A DNA stretch of 64,000 nt, taken from Streptomyces aureus (GTDB taxonomy: Bacteria; Actinomycetota; Actinomycetes; Streptomycetales; Streptomycetaceae). The translations under genes and the position numbers were made by a program. The notes beneath the pieces are model-generated. The model did no database searches. It had not been told where the DNA came from and saw only the letters and a program-made list of their open reading frames with translations. This document shows, in pieces, positions 35,616 to 44,217 of this stretch. How positions within the stretch are numbered: position 1 is the stretch's first letter; each line of letters begins with the position of its first letter. The stretch lies in assembly GCF_000725495.1 (NCBI RefSeq), contig NZ_JNZD01000007.1, positions 248,001-312,000 of the forward strand. Reading direction: 5' to 3'.

Positions 35616-35933
35616 CAGAGTGTCTCCGTCGTACAGGGAGCGGAATTCGGGGAGTTCAGGCCGGGCTTCCGGGCCGGGGGGCAGGCCAGAAGGTCGAGCC
35701 AGAGTTCGGGGCGGGCCATGCGGACCAGGGAGTCGGATCGGGAGGGACGGGCGAGGAGAGACGGGTCGGGGAGTCGGGCCGGGGTCTGGTTCGGAGCGTT
35801 CAGTTCGGAGAGTTCGGTTCGGGGAGTCCCGGTTCCGGGAGTTTCTGGTTCCGGGAGTTCCGTCTCCGGGAGTTCCCGTTCGGGTGTGTGCGTGGGGCGA
35901 GTTGAGCGGGCCGCGCCGCTGAAACAGCCACTC

Positions 35934-35953
35934 AGTGAACGCTTGCGTTCACT
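35934..35953. promoter_or_regulatory. TetR operator 1
   Basis: AGTGAACGCTTGCGTTCACT: 9-bp perfect arms (AGTGAACGC/GCGTTCACT) around a 2-bp centre. It is identical in its arms to operator 2, with centres 48 bp apart. This one lies 72 bp before the exporter start. Confidence 0.9.
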
Positions 35954-35981
35954 GACGGGGACTCACTACCGTTGACGCGGC

Positions 35982-36001
35982 AGTGAACGCGAGCGTTCAC
36001 T
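35982..36001. promoter_or_regulatory. TetR operator 2, overlapping exporter promoter
   Basis: AGTGAACGCGAGCGTTCACT: 20 bp, with the same perfect 9-bp arms as operator 1. A -35-like TTGACG at 35972-35977 lies just upstream, so a bound repressor would cover the exporter promoter. It ends 23 bp before the GTG. Confidence 0.9.
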
Positions 36002-36024
36002 AAGGCACTTGTGGGGGAAGCACA

Positions 36025-37572
36025 GTGACAACCTCTCAACTCGTCAAGGACAGTAAGCCGGGTGCGGCCCGCCGGGAGGGGCATCCCGGCATCGCGCTCA
36101 CGGTCATCGCGGCCTGCCAACTCATGGTGGTACTCGACGCGACGATTGTGAACATCGCCCTCCCGCACATTCAAGACGCTCTCGACTTCAGTACGACCGA
36201 CCTGACCTGGGTGGTCAGTTCGTACACCCTCACCTTCGGCGGTCTGCTGCTTCTCGGCGCTCGGGCCGGTGACATCCTCGGCCGGCGCCGCGTCTTCATG
36301 ACCGGCATCCTGCTGTTCACCTTCGCCTCGCTGCTCGGTGGACTCGCCCAGGAACCGTGGCAGTTGCTGGCTGCGCGGGCCTTGCAGGGCATGGGTGGCG
36401 CGATCGCGTCGCCGACCTCGCTGGCCCTGATCACGACGACCTTCCCCGAGGGTCCGGAGCGGAACCGGGCCTTCGCCGTGTTCGCGACGGTCTCGGCCGG
36501 CGGCGGCGCCATCGGTCTGCTGGCCGGAGGCATGCTCACGGAGTGGCTGGACTGGCGGTGGGTCCTCTTCGTCAACGTGCCCATCGGCATCCTGATCGCC
36601 GTTCTGGCACCGATGTACATCAACGAGTCCCCGCGTCACCCGGGGCGCTTCGACGTCGTGGGCGCGCTCACCTCGACCCTCGGTATGGCTTCCCTGGTCT
36701 ACGGCTTCATCCGGGCGGCGGAGAACGGCTGGCGGGACGGTCTCACGATCGGCTCGTTCGCGGCGGCCGCGGCCCTGCTGCTGGCTTTCGGAATCATCGA
36801 GACGCGGGCGCGCGAGCCCATCACGCCCTTGCGGATGTTCGCCGACCGCAATCGTTCGGGCACCTACGTGATCATGCTGAGCCTCGCCGCCGCGATGTTC
36901 GGGATGTTCTTCTACATCGTGCTCTTCGTGCAGAACGTCCTGGGCTACACACCGATCTCGGCCGGTGTGGCCTTCCTCCCGGTGACGGTCGCGATCGCGG
37001 TGGGCGCGGGTCTGTCGCAGCGCTTCCTGCCGGTGCTCGGCCCCAAGCCGTTCATGGTCACCGGTTCGTCGCTCGTCGCCCTCGGGCTCGGCTGGCTGAC
37101 CTTCATCAGTCCCGACGACACGTACGTGGGCGGGGTCCTCGGGCCGATGCTGATGTTCGGCTTCGGAATGGGCCTGAACTTCGTGACGCTGACGGTGACC
37201 GCGGTCTCCGGTGTCGCCCAGCACGAGGCGGGCGCGGCCTCCGGTCTGCTCAATGTCACACAGCAGGTGGGCGGTTCGCTCGGCCTCTCCATCCTCACCA
37301 CGGTCTTCGGCACGGCCAGCCGCGACGAGGCGCAAAAGCAGCTGCCGAAGTTCATGGCGGACGGCTCGGCCGAGCAGAAGGCGGAGTTCGCCAAGACCCA
37401 CCAACTGCCCGCCCCCTGGGGTCATGACGTGCTCGCCCACGGCATCTCGACCGCCTTCGTGCCCGCCGCAGGCATGGCCCTGCTCGCCCTGACCACCGCG
37501 GCGCTGGTGATCAGGGTCCGCAGGAGCGACCTGGAGGCCCTCGCCGGTACGGCGGGGCCGGCCGCGGGCTGA
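36025..37572 (+). CDS. MFS multidrug exporter, DHA2 family (14 membrane helices)
   Basis: The product has 515 residues. GTG 36025 has a GGGGGAAG site. The first helices carry VVLDATIVNIALPHIQDALD, the classic DHA2 motif, then LLLGARAGDILGRRRVF (motif A). LQGMGGAIASPTSLALI and GLLAGGMLTEWLDWRWVLFV followed by NVPIG are EmrB/QacA signatures. It uses the proton gradient to export drugs or a small metabolite. Expression is controlled by the divergent TetR protein through two operators. Confidence 0.93.
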   Translation: MTTSQLVKDSKPGAARREGHPGIALTVIAACQLMVVLDATIVNIALPHIQDALDFSTTDLTWVVSSYTLTFGGLLLLGARAGDILGRRRVFMTGILLFTFASLLGGLAQEPWQLLAARALQGMGGAIASPTSLALITTTFPEGPERNRAFAVFATVSAGGGAIGLLAGGMLTEWLDWRWVLFVNVPIGILIAVLAPMYINESPRHPGRFDVVGALTSTLGMASLVYGFIRAAENGWRDGLTIGSFAAAAALLLAFGIIETRAREPITPLRMFADRNRSGTYVIMLSLAAAMFGMFFYIVLFVQNVLGYTPISAGVAFLPVTVAIAVGAGLSQRFLPVLGPKPFMVTGSSLVALGLGWLTFISPDDTYVGGVLGPMLMFGFGMGLNFVTLTVTAVSGVAQHEAGAASGLLNVTQQVGGSLGLSILTTVFGTASRDEAQKQLPKFMADGSAEQKAEFAKTHQLPAPWGHDVLAHGISTAFVPAAGMALLALTTAALVIRVRRSDLEALAGTAGPAAG

Positions 37573-37602
37573 GGACGCGACCGCGGAAGGCCCGAGCACG
37601 AT

Positions 37603-37634
37603 CCGGGTCGGGAGCCCTCCGGCTCCCGACCCGG
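37603..37634. terminator. Bidirectional terminator between MFS exporter and DUF4173 genes
   Basis: CCGGGTCGGGAGCC pairs perfectly with GGCTCCCGACCCGG over 14 bp with loop CTCC. It sits between convergent stops (37572 and 37662). Confidence 0.9.
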
Positions 37635-37661
37635 AGATCAGCTCAGCAGCTCAGGAAGACC

Positions 37662-39503
37662 TCAGCGGCGCTCGGTCGTCTCCGACAGCGAGGCGCACAC
37701 GCTCCCGTCGACGGACGCGGTCGGCGGGTGGTCGCGGAGGATGTCCCGAGCCCGGGCCTCGCCCCAACTGGTGGCGTACCAGGGCGCGTCGTCCTCGCTC
37801 AGGTCGTCGGCGATCGCGTTCAGCACACAGGAACGCATCGGCTCCTTGAGCTTGTCGAGGGCGGGTACGGCGTCGGCCGACAGGTCACGCGCGTACTGGA
37901 GGTCGAAATCGCCCGTGTGCTCGTACCGCTGGACGTTCTGTTCGGCGATCAGGGCGTCGGGCGACATCAGCCCGAACGCGAGGACGCCGGCCGCCGCACT
38001 GGCCGCGACGGCGCGGGGCAGCCAGCGCGCGCCCCAGACGCCGGCGGCCATGATGAGGACGATCACCAGGCCCAGCCACAACTCCCCCGCCAGTACCGAG
38101 ATCCTCAGTCGCGTCAGACCATAGGCCTCCACGTACATGTCCATCCGGCGTACGGCGGACGCCACGACCACGAGCGCCAGTGCGCAGAGGGTTCCCAGCA
38201 CACCGCGCACGAGCGTCCGGTCCCCCGCGCCGTCCCGCGGTGCCCAGCGCAGTGCGAACACCACGACGAGCAGGGTCAGCAGCGTGACGATCAGCAGCTG
38301 CCAGAAGCCCTGACGCGCGTACTCGGCGTACGTCTGGTGGGTCTTCTTCAGTACGGCGTCATATCCGCCGAAGAGGACGACGAGTTGTACCGCGTTGAAG
38401 GCGGCGAAGAGCACGGTGAGCACGATCAGCGGAAGGGCCCACTCGACCCGGTTGCGCGGGCGCCCGGGTCGTACCACGACCCGGTCCAGGCGCACCGGCG
38501 CGGCCGCCGTGTGCGCCACGGCCAGCGCCATGACCAGGCCCGTCACCAGCAGCACCAGGCGCCAGGGTCCGCCCGTGACCGAGGCGTCCGGCACCAGGTC
38601 GCCGAGCAGATCGGCGAAGGCGGCGTCGGCCCCGGCGAACAGGGCGCCGAAGACCAGCAGCAGCAGCGCGCTCACCACGAACGCGCGCAGTCCCACACCC
38701 ACGCCGCGACGGGCTCCGCCGAATCGTTCCCGCAGTCCGCGCCAGCCCCAGGCGACACCGGTGACGACGGAGTTCACCACCCCGATGGGGCCGAGCAGCA
38801 CCGCGGGCCAGGTGCGGCCGCCGTTCAGCGCGAGCGAGCCGAGCCCGATGGCCGCGGCGACGGCCAGGAACGACGGCCAGCCGGCGTCCCGCAGTGCGGG
38901 CACCGCCAGCAGGCCGATGCCGCCGATGCCCCAGACCAGGCTCCACGCGCGCGTGCGGCGTCCCGCGGCCCGGCCCGCGAAGTAGGCGGCGAGGGCGGCG
39001 GGGACGGCGACCAGCAAGAGGTTGACCGCCAGACCGCCGTCGAGGAGCAGCATGCTCAGCACGCCGGTCGCGAGCACGGCCCACAGCGTGGGCGTACCCA
39101 CCGGCGCGGGCGAGGTGGCCCACAGATCGGGCGACCAGAGATCGCGGCCGGGCTTCGGTGGCGGCGTCTTGTCGGTGCGTGCGTGCGACGAGCGGTCCGT
39201 ACCCCCCGGTTCGGCCGTCTCGTGCGCGTCCGCGGCGTCTGCGTCCGGGCGGCGCCCGGTGGATTCCGGTGCGTCCGGATCCGCGTCTCTGGATGCCGGC
39301 GCGTGCGGATCCGTGTCTGTGGCTGCCGGTGCGGTCGATTCCGTGGAGCCCGTGGAGTCCGCTGCCGCCGGATCCGTGGAGTCCGCCGATTTCGGCGTCT
39401 CCGGGGTCGGGGCTCCGGCGCTGAGGGTCCCCTCGCCCTCCTCAGGTTTCTTCCGCGGTGCCGGTTTCCCGTCGGGCTCGGGCGTGGACGGTATGTCTGA
39501 CAA
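37662..39503 (-). CDS. DUF4173/DUF4153 multi-pass membrane protein
   Basis: The product has 613 residues, if translation starts at TTG 39503, which has a strong GGGAGGGG site 3-10 bases upstream. The first 135 residues are hydrophilic, rich in Thr, Pro, Asp and Ala (disordered, repetitive PxSTxS units). About 11 membrane segments follow. The family motif lies around HQTYAEYARQGFWQLL and LTRLRISVLAGELWLG. The C-terminal 100 residues are outside the membrane and contain YARDLSADAVPALDKL. Function is unknown; family members occur in cell envelopes of actinobacteria and firmicutes. Confidence 0.8.
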   Translation of the reverse strand: MSDIPSTPEPDGKPAPRKKPEEGEGTLSAGAPTPETPKSADSTDPAAADSTGSTESTAPAATDTDPHAPASRDADPDAPESTGRRPDADAADAHETAEPGGTDRSSHARTDKTPPPKPGRDLWSPDLWATSPAPVGTPTLWAVLATGVLSMLLLDGGLAVNLLLVAVPAALAAYFAGRAAGRRTRAWSLVWGIGGIGLLAVPALRDAGWPSFLAVAAAIGLGSLALNGGRTWPAVLLGPIGVVNSVVTGVAWGWRGLRERFGGARRGVGVGLRAFVVSALLLLVFGALFAGADAAFADLLGDLVPDASVTGGPWRLVLLVTGLVMALAVAHTAAAPVRLDRVVVRPGRPRNRVEWALPLIVLTVLFAAFNAVQLVVLFGGYDAVLKKTHQTYAEYARQGFWQLLIVTLLTLLVVVFALRWAPRDGAGDRTLVRGVLGTLCALALVVVASAVRRMDMYVEAYGLTRLRISVLAGELWLGLVIVLIMAAGVWGARWLPRAVAASAAAGVLAFGLMSPDALIAEQNVQRYEHTGDFDLQYARDLSADAVPALDKLKEPMRSCVLNAIADDLSEDDAPWYATSWGEARARDILRDHPPTASVDGSVCASLSETTERR

Positions 39504-39990
39504 GGGATCCCCTCCCAGCCGGTCACCGGGCAGCCCGGGGCGCACTCGGCGGCGGAGAGGCTGGCGGCCGGCATCTCGTCGGCACACGCCCGTCATGATC
39601 AACGGACGGCGTGGCGCACAGGGTATCCACGGGGCAAGGGGCCCACCACGGCGCTGCGGGGCTGTAGCAAGCCTGTGACACGGGCATGTGCCGCAGTGGG
39701 ACCGCCCCGCCGCCGAAGGGCCGCACAGACGCGCTGACGCCCGCCGACGGCCGCCTTCAGAGCACCGTCTACGGGCCCGGCCACTCAGCGCAGGCCCGCC
39801 CCCTCGACTCAGGCCCGACCCTCGACTTGGGCCCGACCCTCGACTTGGGCCCGGCCCTCGGCACAGGCCGGCCCGCCCCCTCGACTCAGACCTCTCAGCT
39901 CAGGCCGCCCCCTCGACGCAAGCGCGACCCTTCAACGGCACAGACCCGACCGTCGACTCGAGCCCGACCCTCAGCTCGGCCCCCGGCGTC
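39504..39990. repeat. Intergenic region with 18-bp tandem repeat array (39795-39980)
   Basis: No gene is visible in this 487-bp gap. From 39795 to 39980 there are about ten degenerate copies of an 18-bp unit, CCCGACCCTCGACTTGGG; two adjacent copies (39817-39852) are exact. The array ends about 10 bp from the stop of the ADP-ribosylglycohydrolase gene. A multiple-of-three unit is also read as a peptide repeat in some frames, but these have no start or context. Confidence 0.8.
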
Positions 39991-40905
39991 TCAACGCCCC
40001 GTCGCGAGCCCCGGCAGCCAGTCCGGCAGTGCCTCCGTGGCGTCCAGCCAGTCCCCGGGGGGCGCGCCCGCCTTCCCGGAGGCGACCACGCCGCCGACGA
40101 TGGAGCAGTTCGTGTCCACGTCACCGCCGACCTGGGCGGTGGCCCAGAAGCCCTTCTCGTAGTCACCGAGGGAGCGGGCGGCGGACCAGAGGGCGAAGGG
40201 GACGGTGTCGTGGGCCGACGTGCGCCGGCCGCAGCCCAGTACGGCGGCGACGGTCGCGGCGTCCCCGTAGTCGAGCATGTCCCGGGCGCGGCGCAGACCG
40301 GCTCCGACCGCGCTGCGCGGCACGAGCGCGATGACCCCGTCGAGCAGGGTCTCGGCGCTCGGCGGGCCCGCGGGGTCGGCGGCCAGCGCGGCGGCCGCGG
40401 CGACGGCCATGGCGCCGACGACGGCCTCACGGTGCTGATGCGTCGGATAGGCGGAGATCTCCGCCTGGTGGGTCGCCTGCTCCGGATCGTCGGCGTACCA
40501 GGCGCCCAGGGGGGCGATCCGCATCGCGGCGCCGTTGCCCCAGGAACCCTGTCCCTTGAAGAGGGCCGACGCGAGCTCGCGCCAGTCGCCGCCCTCGCGG
40601 ACCAGGCGCAGCAGGCGGTTGACGGCGGGGCCGTACCCGCGGTCGAAGTCGTGGTGGTGCGCGAAGGAGTGGGCCAGGGCGTCCTGGTCGATCCGGTGGT
40701 GGGTGGCCAGGACGGCGACCACGGAGCAGGCCATCTCGGTGTCGTCGGTCCACTGCCAGGGGTCCGGTGGCAGCTCTCGGCGCTTGAGCAGCGGGTAATG
40801 CGCGGGCACGAAGAACTGCGAGCCCAGCGCGTCTCCCACCGCGAGTCCGCGCAGGCTGGCGAGGGCGCGCTCGAAGCGCCCTTCGGGAGAGGAGTCAGCG
40901 ATCAT
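39991..40905 (-). CDS. ADP-ribosylglycohydrolase family protein
   Basis: The product has 304 residues. The metal-site motifs are present: GLAVGDALGSQF near the N-terminus, WTDDTEMACSVV (the Thr-Asp-Asp cluster), and VGGDVDTNCSIVGGVVAS near the C-terminus (Asp-x-Asp-Thr). Enzymes of this family remove ADP-ribose from proteins such as dinitrogenase reductase, or from DNA or small molecules. The target is unknown. ATG 40905 lies inside the end of the upstream phosphatase gene (11-bp overlap), so the two are co-translated. Confidence 0.92.
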   Translation of the reverse strand: MIADSSPEGRFERALASLRGLAVGDALGSQFFVPAHYPLLKRRELPPDPWQWTDDTEMACSVVAVLATHHRIDQDALAHSFAHHHDFDRGYGPAVNRLLRLVREGGDWRELASALFKGQGSWGNGAAMRIAPLGAWYADDPEQATHQAEISAYPTHQHREAVVGAMAVAAAAALAADPAGPPSAETLLDGVIALVPRSAVGAGLRRARDMLDYGDAATVAAVLGCGRRTSAHDTVPFALWSAARSLGDYEKGFWATAQVGGDVDTNCSIVGGVVASGKAGAPPGDWLDATEALPDWLPGLATGR

Positions 40906-41578
40906 CGCCCTGCCACTCTATCCGGTGGCTCCGTACGACTTCCGGATCGCGCCACTGCTCGAAGGGACGGTCGAGGGTGTACCGGCCGTCCTCTCCGAGA
41001 ACGAGCATCCGTACCTCCGCGTTCCCCGGGTTGGAGAGCGATTCGAACTCGGCGACCGTCCAGTGGAACCAGCGCATGCAGAAGAGCCGCATGGCGAGGC
41101 CATGGGTCACCAGGAGCACGTTCGGCGGGTGGTCGGGGGCCTCGAAGCTGCGGTACAGGCTCTCCAGGAAGTTGCCGACCCGGTCGTACACGTCGGCGCC
41201 GGACTCCCCCTGGGCGAACCGGTAGAAGAAGTGGCCGTAGGCGTCCCGATATGCCTTCTGGAGCCGTACGTCGTCCCGGTCCTGCCAGTTGCCCCAGTCC
41301 TGCTCGCGCAGTCGCGGCTCCTCGCGCACCCGGACGAGCCCGGGGTCGAGATGGAAGGCCCGGAAGGTCTCGTGGGTCCGGCGGTACGGAGAGACGTAAA
41401 CGCTTACGTGCTCATTTCCGAAGAGTTCACGCAGCCGTTTGCCGGTGTCCTCCGCCTGCTGCCACCCCGTCTCCGTGAGCGCCAGAGCATGGTCGGGCTC
41501 GCGTTCATACACGGTGTCATCGGCATTGCCCACCGACTCGCCGTGCCGGACAAGGACGATGCGCCGTGGTCGTGCCAT
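40895..41578 (-). CDS. Histidine phosphatase (phosphoglycerate mutase-like)
   Basis: The product has 227 residues. The catalytic motif LVRHGESVGNAD has the phospho-histidine. Other pocket residues are Arg in SPYRRTHETF, Glu in REQDWGNW and the second His in LLVTHGLAMRLF. The family includes mutases and broad phosphatases. Being larger than SixA and lacking mutase insertions favours a phosphatase. The stop overlaps the ADP-ribosylglycohydrolase start, suggesting linked roles. Confidence 0.9.
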   Translation of the reverse strand: MARPRRIVLVRHGESVGNADDTVYEREPDHALALTETGWQQAEDTGKRLRELFGNEHVSVYVSPYRRTHETFRAFHLDPGLVRVREEPRLREQDWGNWQDRDDVRLQKAYRDAYGHFFYRFAQGESGADVYDRVGNFLESLYRSFEAPDHPPNVLLVTHGLAMRLFCMRWFHWTVAEFESLSNPGNAEVRMLVLGEDGRYTLDRPFEQWRDPEVVRSHRIEWQGDDR

Positions 41579-41730
41579 GCCAAAACCCTAGATCGTGCCG
41601 GCCCTGTTCGAGCAGTCGTACCGGTCTCATAAGGCGCAGGTCACACCATCCCTCGCACACCCGTTCGCCCGAATGGGTTCAAAGCGGTCCACGAAGGGTG
41701 TCGAGCGTGCCGAGAGGGCGGAGGGGACCG

Positions 41731-42336
41731 TCAGACGATCCAGCCGGGTTCCAGCTGTACGACGTCTCCCGCGAGAGCGGCTATGTCGGCTTCCAGCTGC
41801 GCGCGCAGCGCCAGCCGCTCCAACCGCTCGGCGCGGTACTTGCCGTGCTCGGCGGCCGACTGCCACATGGACAGGACCAGGAACTCGCTGCCCGGCGCCT
41901 CGCCGAACATGCCCCGGATCATGCCGGGCGAGCCGGCCATCGCGGGATTCCAGACCTTCTCCTGCATGAGCGCGAAGTGCTCGGCACGGTCCTCGTGGAC
42001 ACGGCAGTGCGCGACCCGGACCGTGTCGGAGTCCGTGAAGCGCGGCTCGAAGCCGGTCTTCACGTCGAAGCGGTAGTCGAACAGCTTGACCTGGGAGTCC
42101 TTGAACGTGCCCGACTGCGAGGCCGCCAGCCGGTCATGGGACCGGGCCATGAAGGAGTCGTAGAAGGCGCGGCTCTCCCAGAACGAGAAGATGTGCGCGA
42201 CACCGGACCGTCCCACGCTCCATCCTCCCCCCTGTCCCCGGAATCCCGGCTCCCCCAGAAGCCCCGCCCACTTTCGCTGCCCCCGTTCGAAACCGCGGCG
42301 GTCGACCACGGTGCAGCGAATCCACTTGACCAGCAC
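41731..42336 (-). CDS. YdbC/DUF4937-like protein
   Basis: The product has 201 residues from GTG 42336 (weak ribosome site). The N-terminal part (LVKWIRCTVVDRRGFERGQR and GQGGGWSVGRSGVAHIFSFW) matches DUF4937 proteins. The C-terminal part (RVAHCRVHEDRAEHFALMQE, then EFLVLSMWQSAAEHGKYRAE) looks like an antibiotic-biosynthesis-monooxygenase-type ferredoxin fold, so the chain is probably two related alpha/beta-barrel halves. Enzyme activity is unknown. Confidence 0.7.
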   Translation of the reverse strand: MLVKWIRCTVVDRRGFERGQRKWAGLLGEPGFRGQGGGWSVGRSGVAHIFSFWESRAFYDSFMARSHDRLAASQSGTFKDSQVKLFDYRFDVKTGFEPRFTDSDTVRVAHCRVHEDRAEHFALMQEKVWNPAMAGSPGMIRGMFGEAPGSEFLVLSMWQSAAEHGKYRAERLERLALRAQLEADIAALAGDVVQLEPGWIV

Positions 42337-42489
42337 CGCGCCATCGTAAGGCCCAGGAACGTGGCGCCGGTCACGCTCCGGCGAGGTGGATCGGGGCGCC
42401 CGCCGCCGCGGGCGTGGCACGATGGACAATCGGCCCTACTCTCAAGGGAGTTGGTCCGGTCACTGCTGAAGAACGGGGAGGGACGTCGG

Positions 42490-43023
42490 GTGAACGGTCT
42501 CAACAAGGGGATCCGCAAGGCCGAGTTGGCGATCAAGTGGGATCCCAGTCCCGTGGGCGAGCCCGCGACGGATCTCGACATCGTCGCGGCGACGTATCTG
42601 GCGTCCGCCGCGCACGGAGACCCGGACTACGTGGTGTATTTCGGCAGCCGGTCGCCCGACGGCACCATCTATCTGAACCGCGACAGCAAGGACGGCAAGG
42701 GGTTCGGCTGGGACGAGGTCATGACCCTCGAACTCGACCGCCTGGACGGCCGATACGCGCGCGTGGTCGTCGGTGTCACCATCCAGCAGCGGACCGAGGC
42801 GCGGACCTTCGCCGGTGTCCTCCATCCCGGATTCCGGCTGCGTGAGGGCTACACGGTCCTGACCGAGGGGGACTTCGGCGACGTCCTCGGCTCGACGGCC
42901 GCGACCATCGGGGAGTTCGTGCGCGACCACTCCGGGGAATGGACGTTCCACGCGGGCATCCACGGCTTCGACACCGACCCGGCGACCTTCGCCCGGGTCA
43001 TGGGCAGCCCTCAGGAGGCCTGA
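42490..43023 (+). CDS. TerD-family stress protein
   Basis: The product has 177 residues. GTG 42490 has a GGGAGGGA site. The TerD fold is shown by LAIKWDPSPV, ATDLDIVAATYLAS, DYVVYFGSRSPDGTIYLNRD, EVMTLELDRLDGRYARVVVG and GEWTFHAGIHGFDTDP. TerD proteins bind calcium through acidic residues and are linked to tellurite resistance, phage inhibition and, in Streptomyces, development. It stands alone, divergent from the DUF4937 gene. Confidence 0.85.
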   Translation: MNGLNKGIRKAELAIKWDPSPVGEPATDLDIVAATYLASAAHGDPDYVVYFGSRSPDGTIYLNRDSKDGKGFGWDEVMTLELDRLDGRYARVVVGVTIQQRTEARTFAGVLHPGFRLREGYTVLTEGDFGDVLGSTAATIGEFVRDHSGEWTFHAGIHGFDTDPATFARVMGSPQEA

Positions 43024-43114
43024 GACACGGCCCGGGGCCGGGCACCGGCGCCGAACCCGGGCCCGGCCCCCTCCCCCTGCTCCCCGGGACGGCGAACCGT
43101 GGACGGTCAGCCGG

Positions 43115-43792
43115 TCAGCCGTTCTTCCAGCCCGGGACCGTCGGCAGCACCCGCTCGGCGACGCGGAACAGCGCGGCGTCGTCGGGCGCCACGTCGTCCT
43201 GGCGCCAGAGCGTGATCTCGAAGGAACCGCCGCCCTCCTTCTCGTCCCGGGCGACCAGCAGGCTGCGGGCCACCCCGCCGGGACCACTCCCGGCCTTGCC
43301 GGAGTCGAGGGTGAGGGCGATCGTCCGGTCCGAGTAGAGGACCGCGGGGTGCCCCAGGATCTCCCGCGGCTGGGCCTTGGGGAGCAGGTCGAGGCCCTGG
43401 GAGACGGAGAACCGGTCCTCGGAGGCCGACAGTTTCACGGAGTAGCTCTCCAGGGTCACGGTCGCCTCGGGGCTGGCCATCCTCGTGCCGCCGTCCAGGG
43501 TCATCCAGCCGTCGTCGCCGTCGGCCGTCCGCGCCTGCTCGTCAGGCGTCCCGAGGAGGGCCGGCAGGTCCGCCCTGTTCAGCGCCCGGCACAGCTCGGC
43601 GCCGGAGACCCGCTTCGCCGGCAGGGTGCTGTGTCCGTCCGCGCAGGTGGCCGGTTCGTCGGCGCCGCCGTGCGGCAGGATCCGCGTCACCCCCCATATG
43701 CCCCCGGTGACCCCCGCGACGAGCACCACCGCCGCGACCGCCTGAACCCCCACGTTCAGGCCGCTTCTCGATCCGTCCGCCGTTCCGCCCAT
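43115..43792 (-). CDS. DUF6215-like membrane-anchored protein
   Basis: The product has 225 residues. One membrane segment (about 16-40, VQAVAAVVLVAGVTGGIWGV) is followed by an extracytoplasmic domain with two early cysteines (ATCADGHST and AELCRALNRADLPALLGTP). The rest has repeated beta-strand character. It resembles Streptomyces DUF6215 proteins, of unknown role, often near secretion or conflict loci. No partner gene is evident here. Confidence 0.65.
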   Translation of the reverse strand: MGGTADGSRSGLNVGVQAVAAVVLVAGVTGGIWGVTRILPHGGADEPATCADGHSTLPAKRVSGAELCRALNRADLPALLGTPDEQARTADGDDGWMTLDGGTRMASPEATVTLESYSVKLSASEDRFSVSQGLDLLPKAQPREILGHPAVLYSDRTIALTLDSGKAGSGPGGVARSLLVARDEKEGGGSFEITLWRQDDVAPDDAALFRVAERVLPTVPGWKNG

Positions 43793-44217
43793 GTCCCCGC
43801 CCTCCCCCTGCGCCCCGTGCGCGGAGGGAGACTAGCCGTTGATCGTTTCGCGGGAAAGGCGAATTCCGTCCGTGACCGGGGCCCTCGCGCCACGACACAC
43901 GGAATGTCCGCACACCGGGCCCGCGCCGGACCGCGCGACGGCCCCCGCGACAGGCCGCGCGACAGGCCGGTCCGGCACGCCAGAACAGCCCCTGTCCCCC
44001 GGACCGAACCGAGCCGGACCGGGGGCGGGGGCGGGGACGGGGCAGTGCCGGACAGGACCGGGAGAGACCGGACCGGGCCCGGCGGGACACCGCGGTACCC
44101 GCCCGCCAACGCCGAGGGCGGTGGAGCCGACTGCTCGCTCCACCGCCCTGATCAGCTGTTCACGCCCTGGGGGCGCCCGGTGTCAGCCGCGACCGTTTAC
44201 CGGACCTGCGTCCGGCG
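43793..44217. other. Intergenic region, nothing coding; nrdJ terminator at right end
   Basis: A 425-bp gap contains GC-rich simple sequence (GGGGGCGGGGGCGGGG around 44020-44040) and frames rich in Arg, Gly and Pro with no start signals. The only clear element is the hairpin at 44116-44148. Confidence 0.6.
44116..44148 (-). terminator. Terminator of nrdJ
   Basis: GGGCGGTGGAGC (44116-44127) pairs perfectly with GCTCCACCGCCC (44137-44148) around a 9-base loop, 70 bp past the nrdJ stop. Confidence 0.82.

Larger units (their letters stand above)
35616..36024. promoter_or_regulatory. Divergent promoter region of tetR and MFS genes, with imperfect repeats
   Basis: This 409-bp gap holds the twin operators at its right end. 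Left of them, 35790-35890 carries imperfect tandem GGTTCCGGGAGTT-like units (for example at 35828, 35848 and 35868, with about 20-bp spacing) and GTTCGG repeats. No gene is visible. The tetR promoter must lie here too. Confidence 0.55.
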
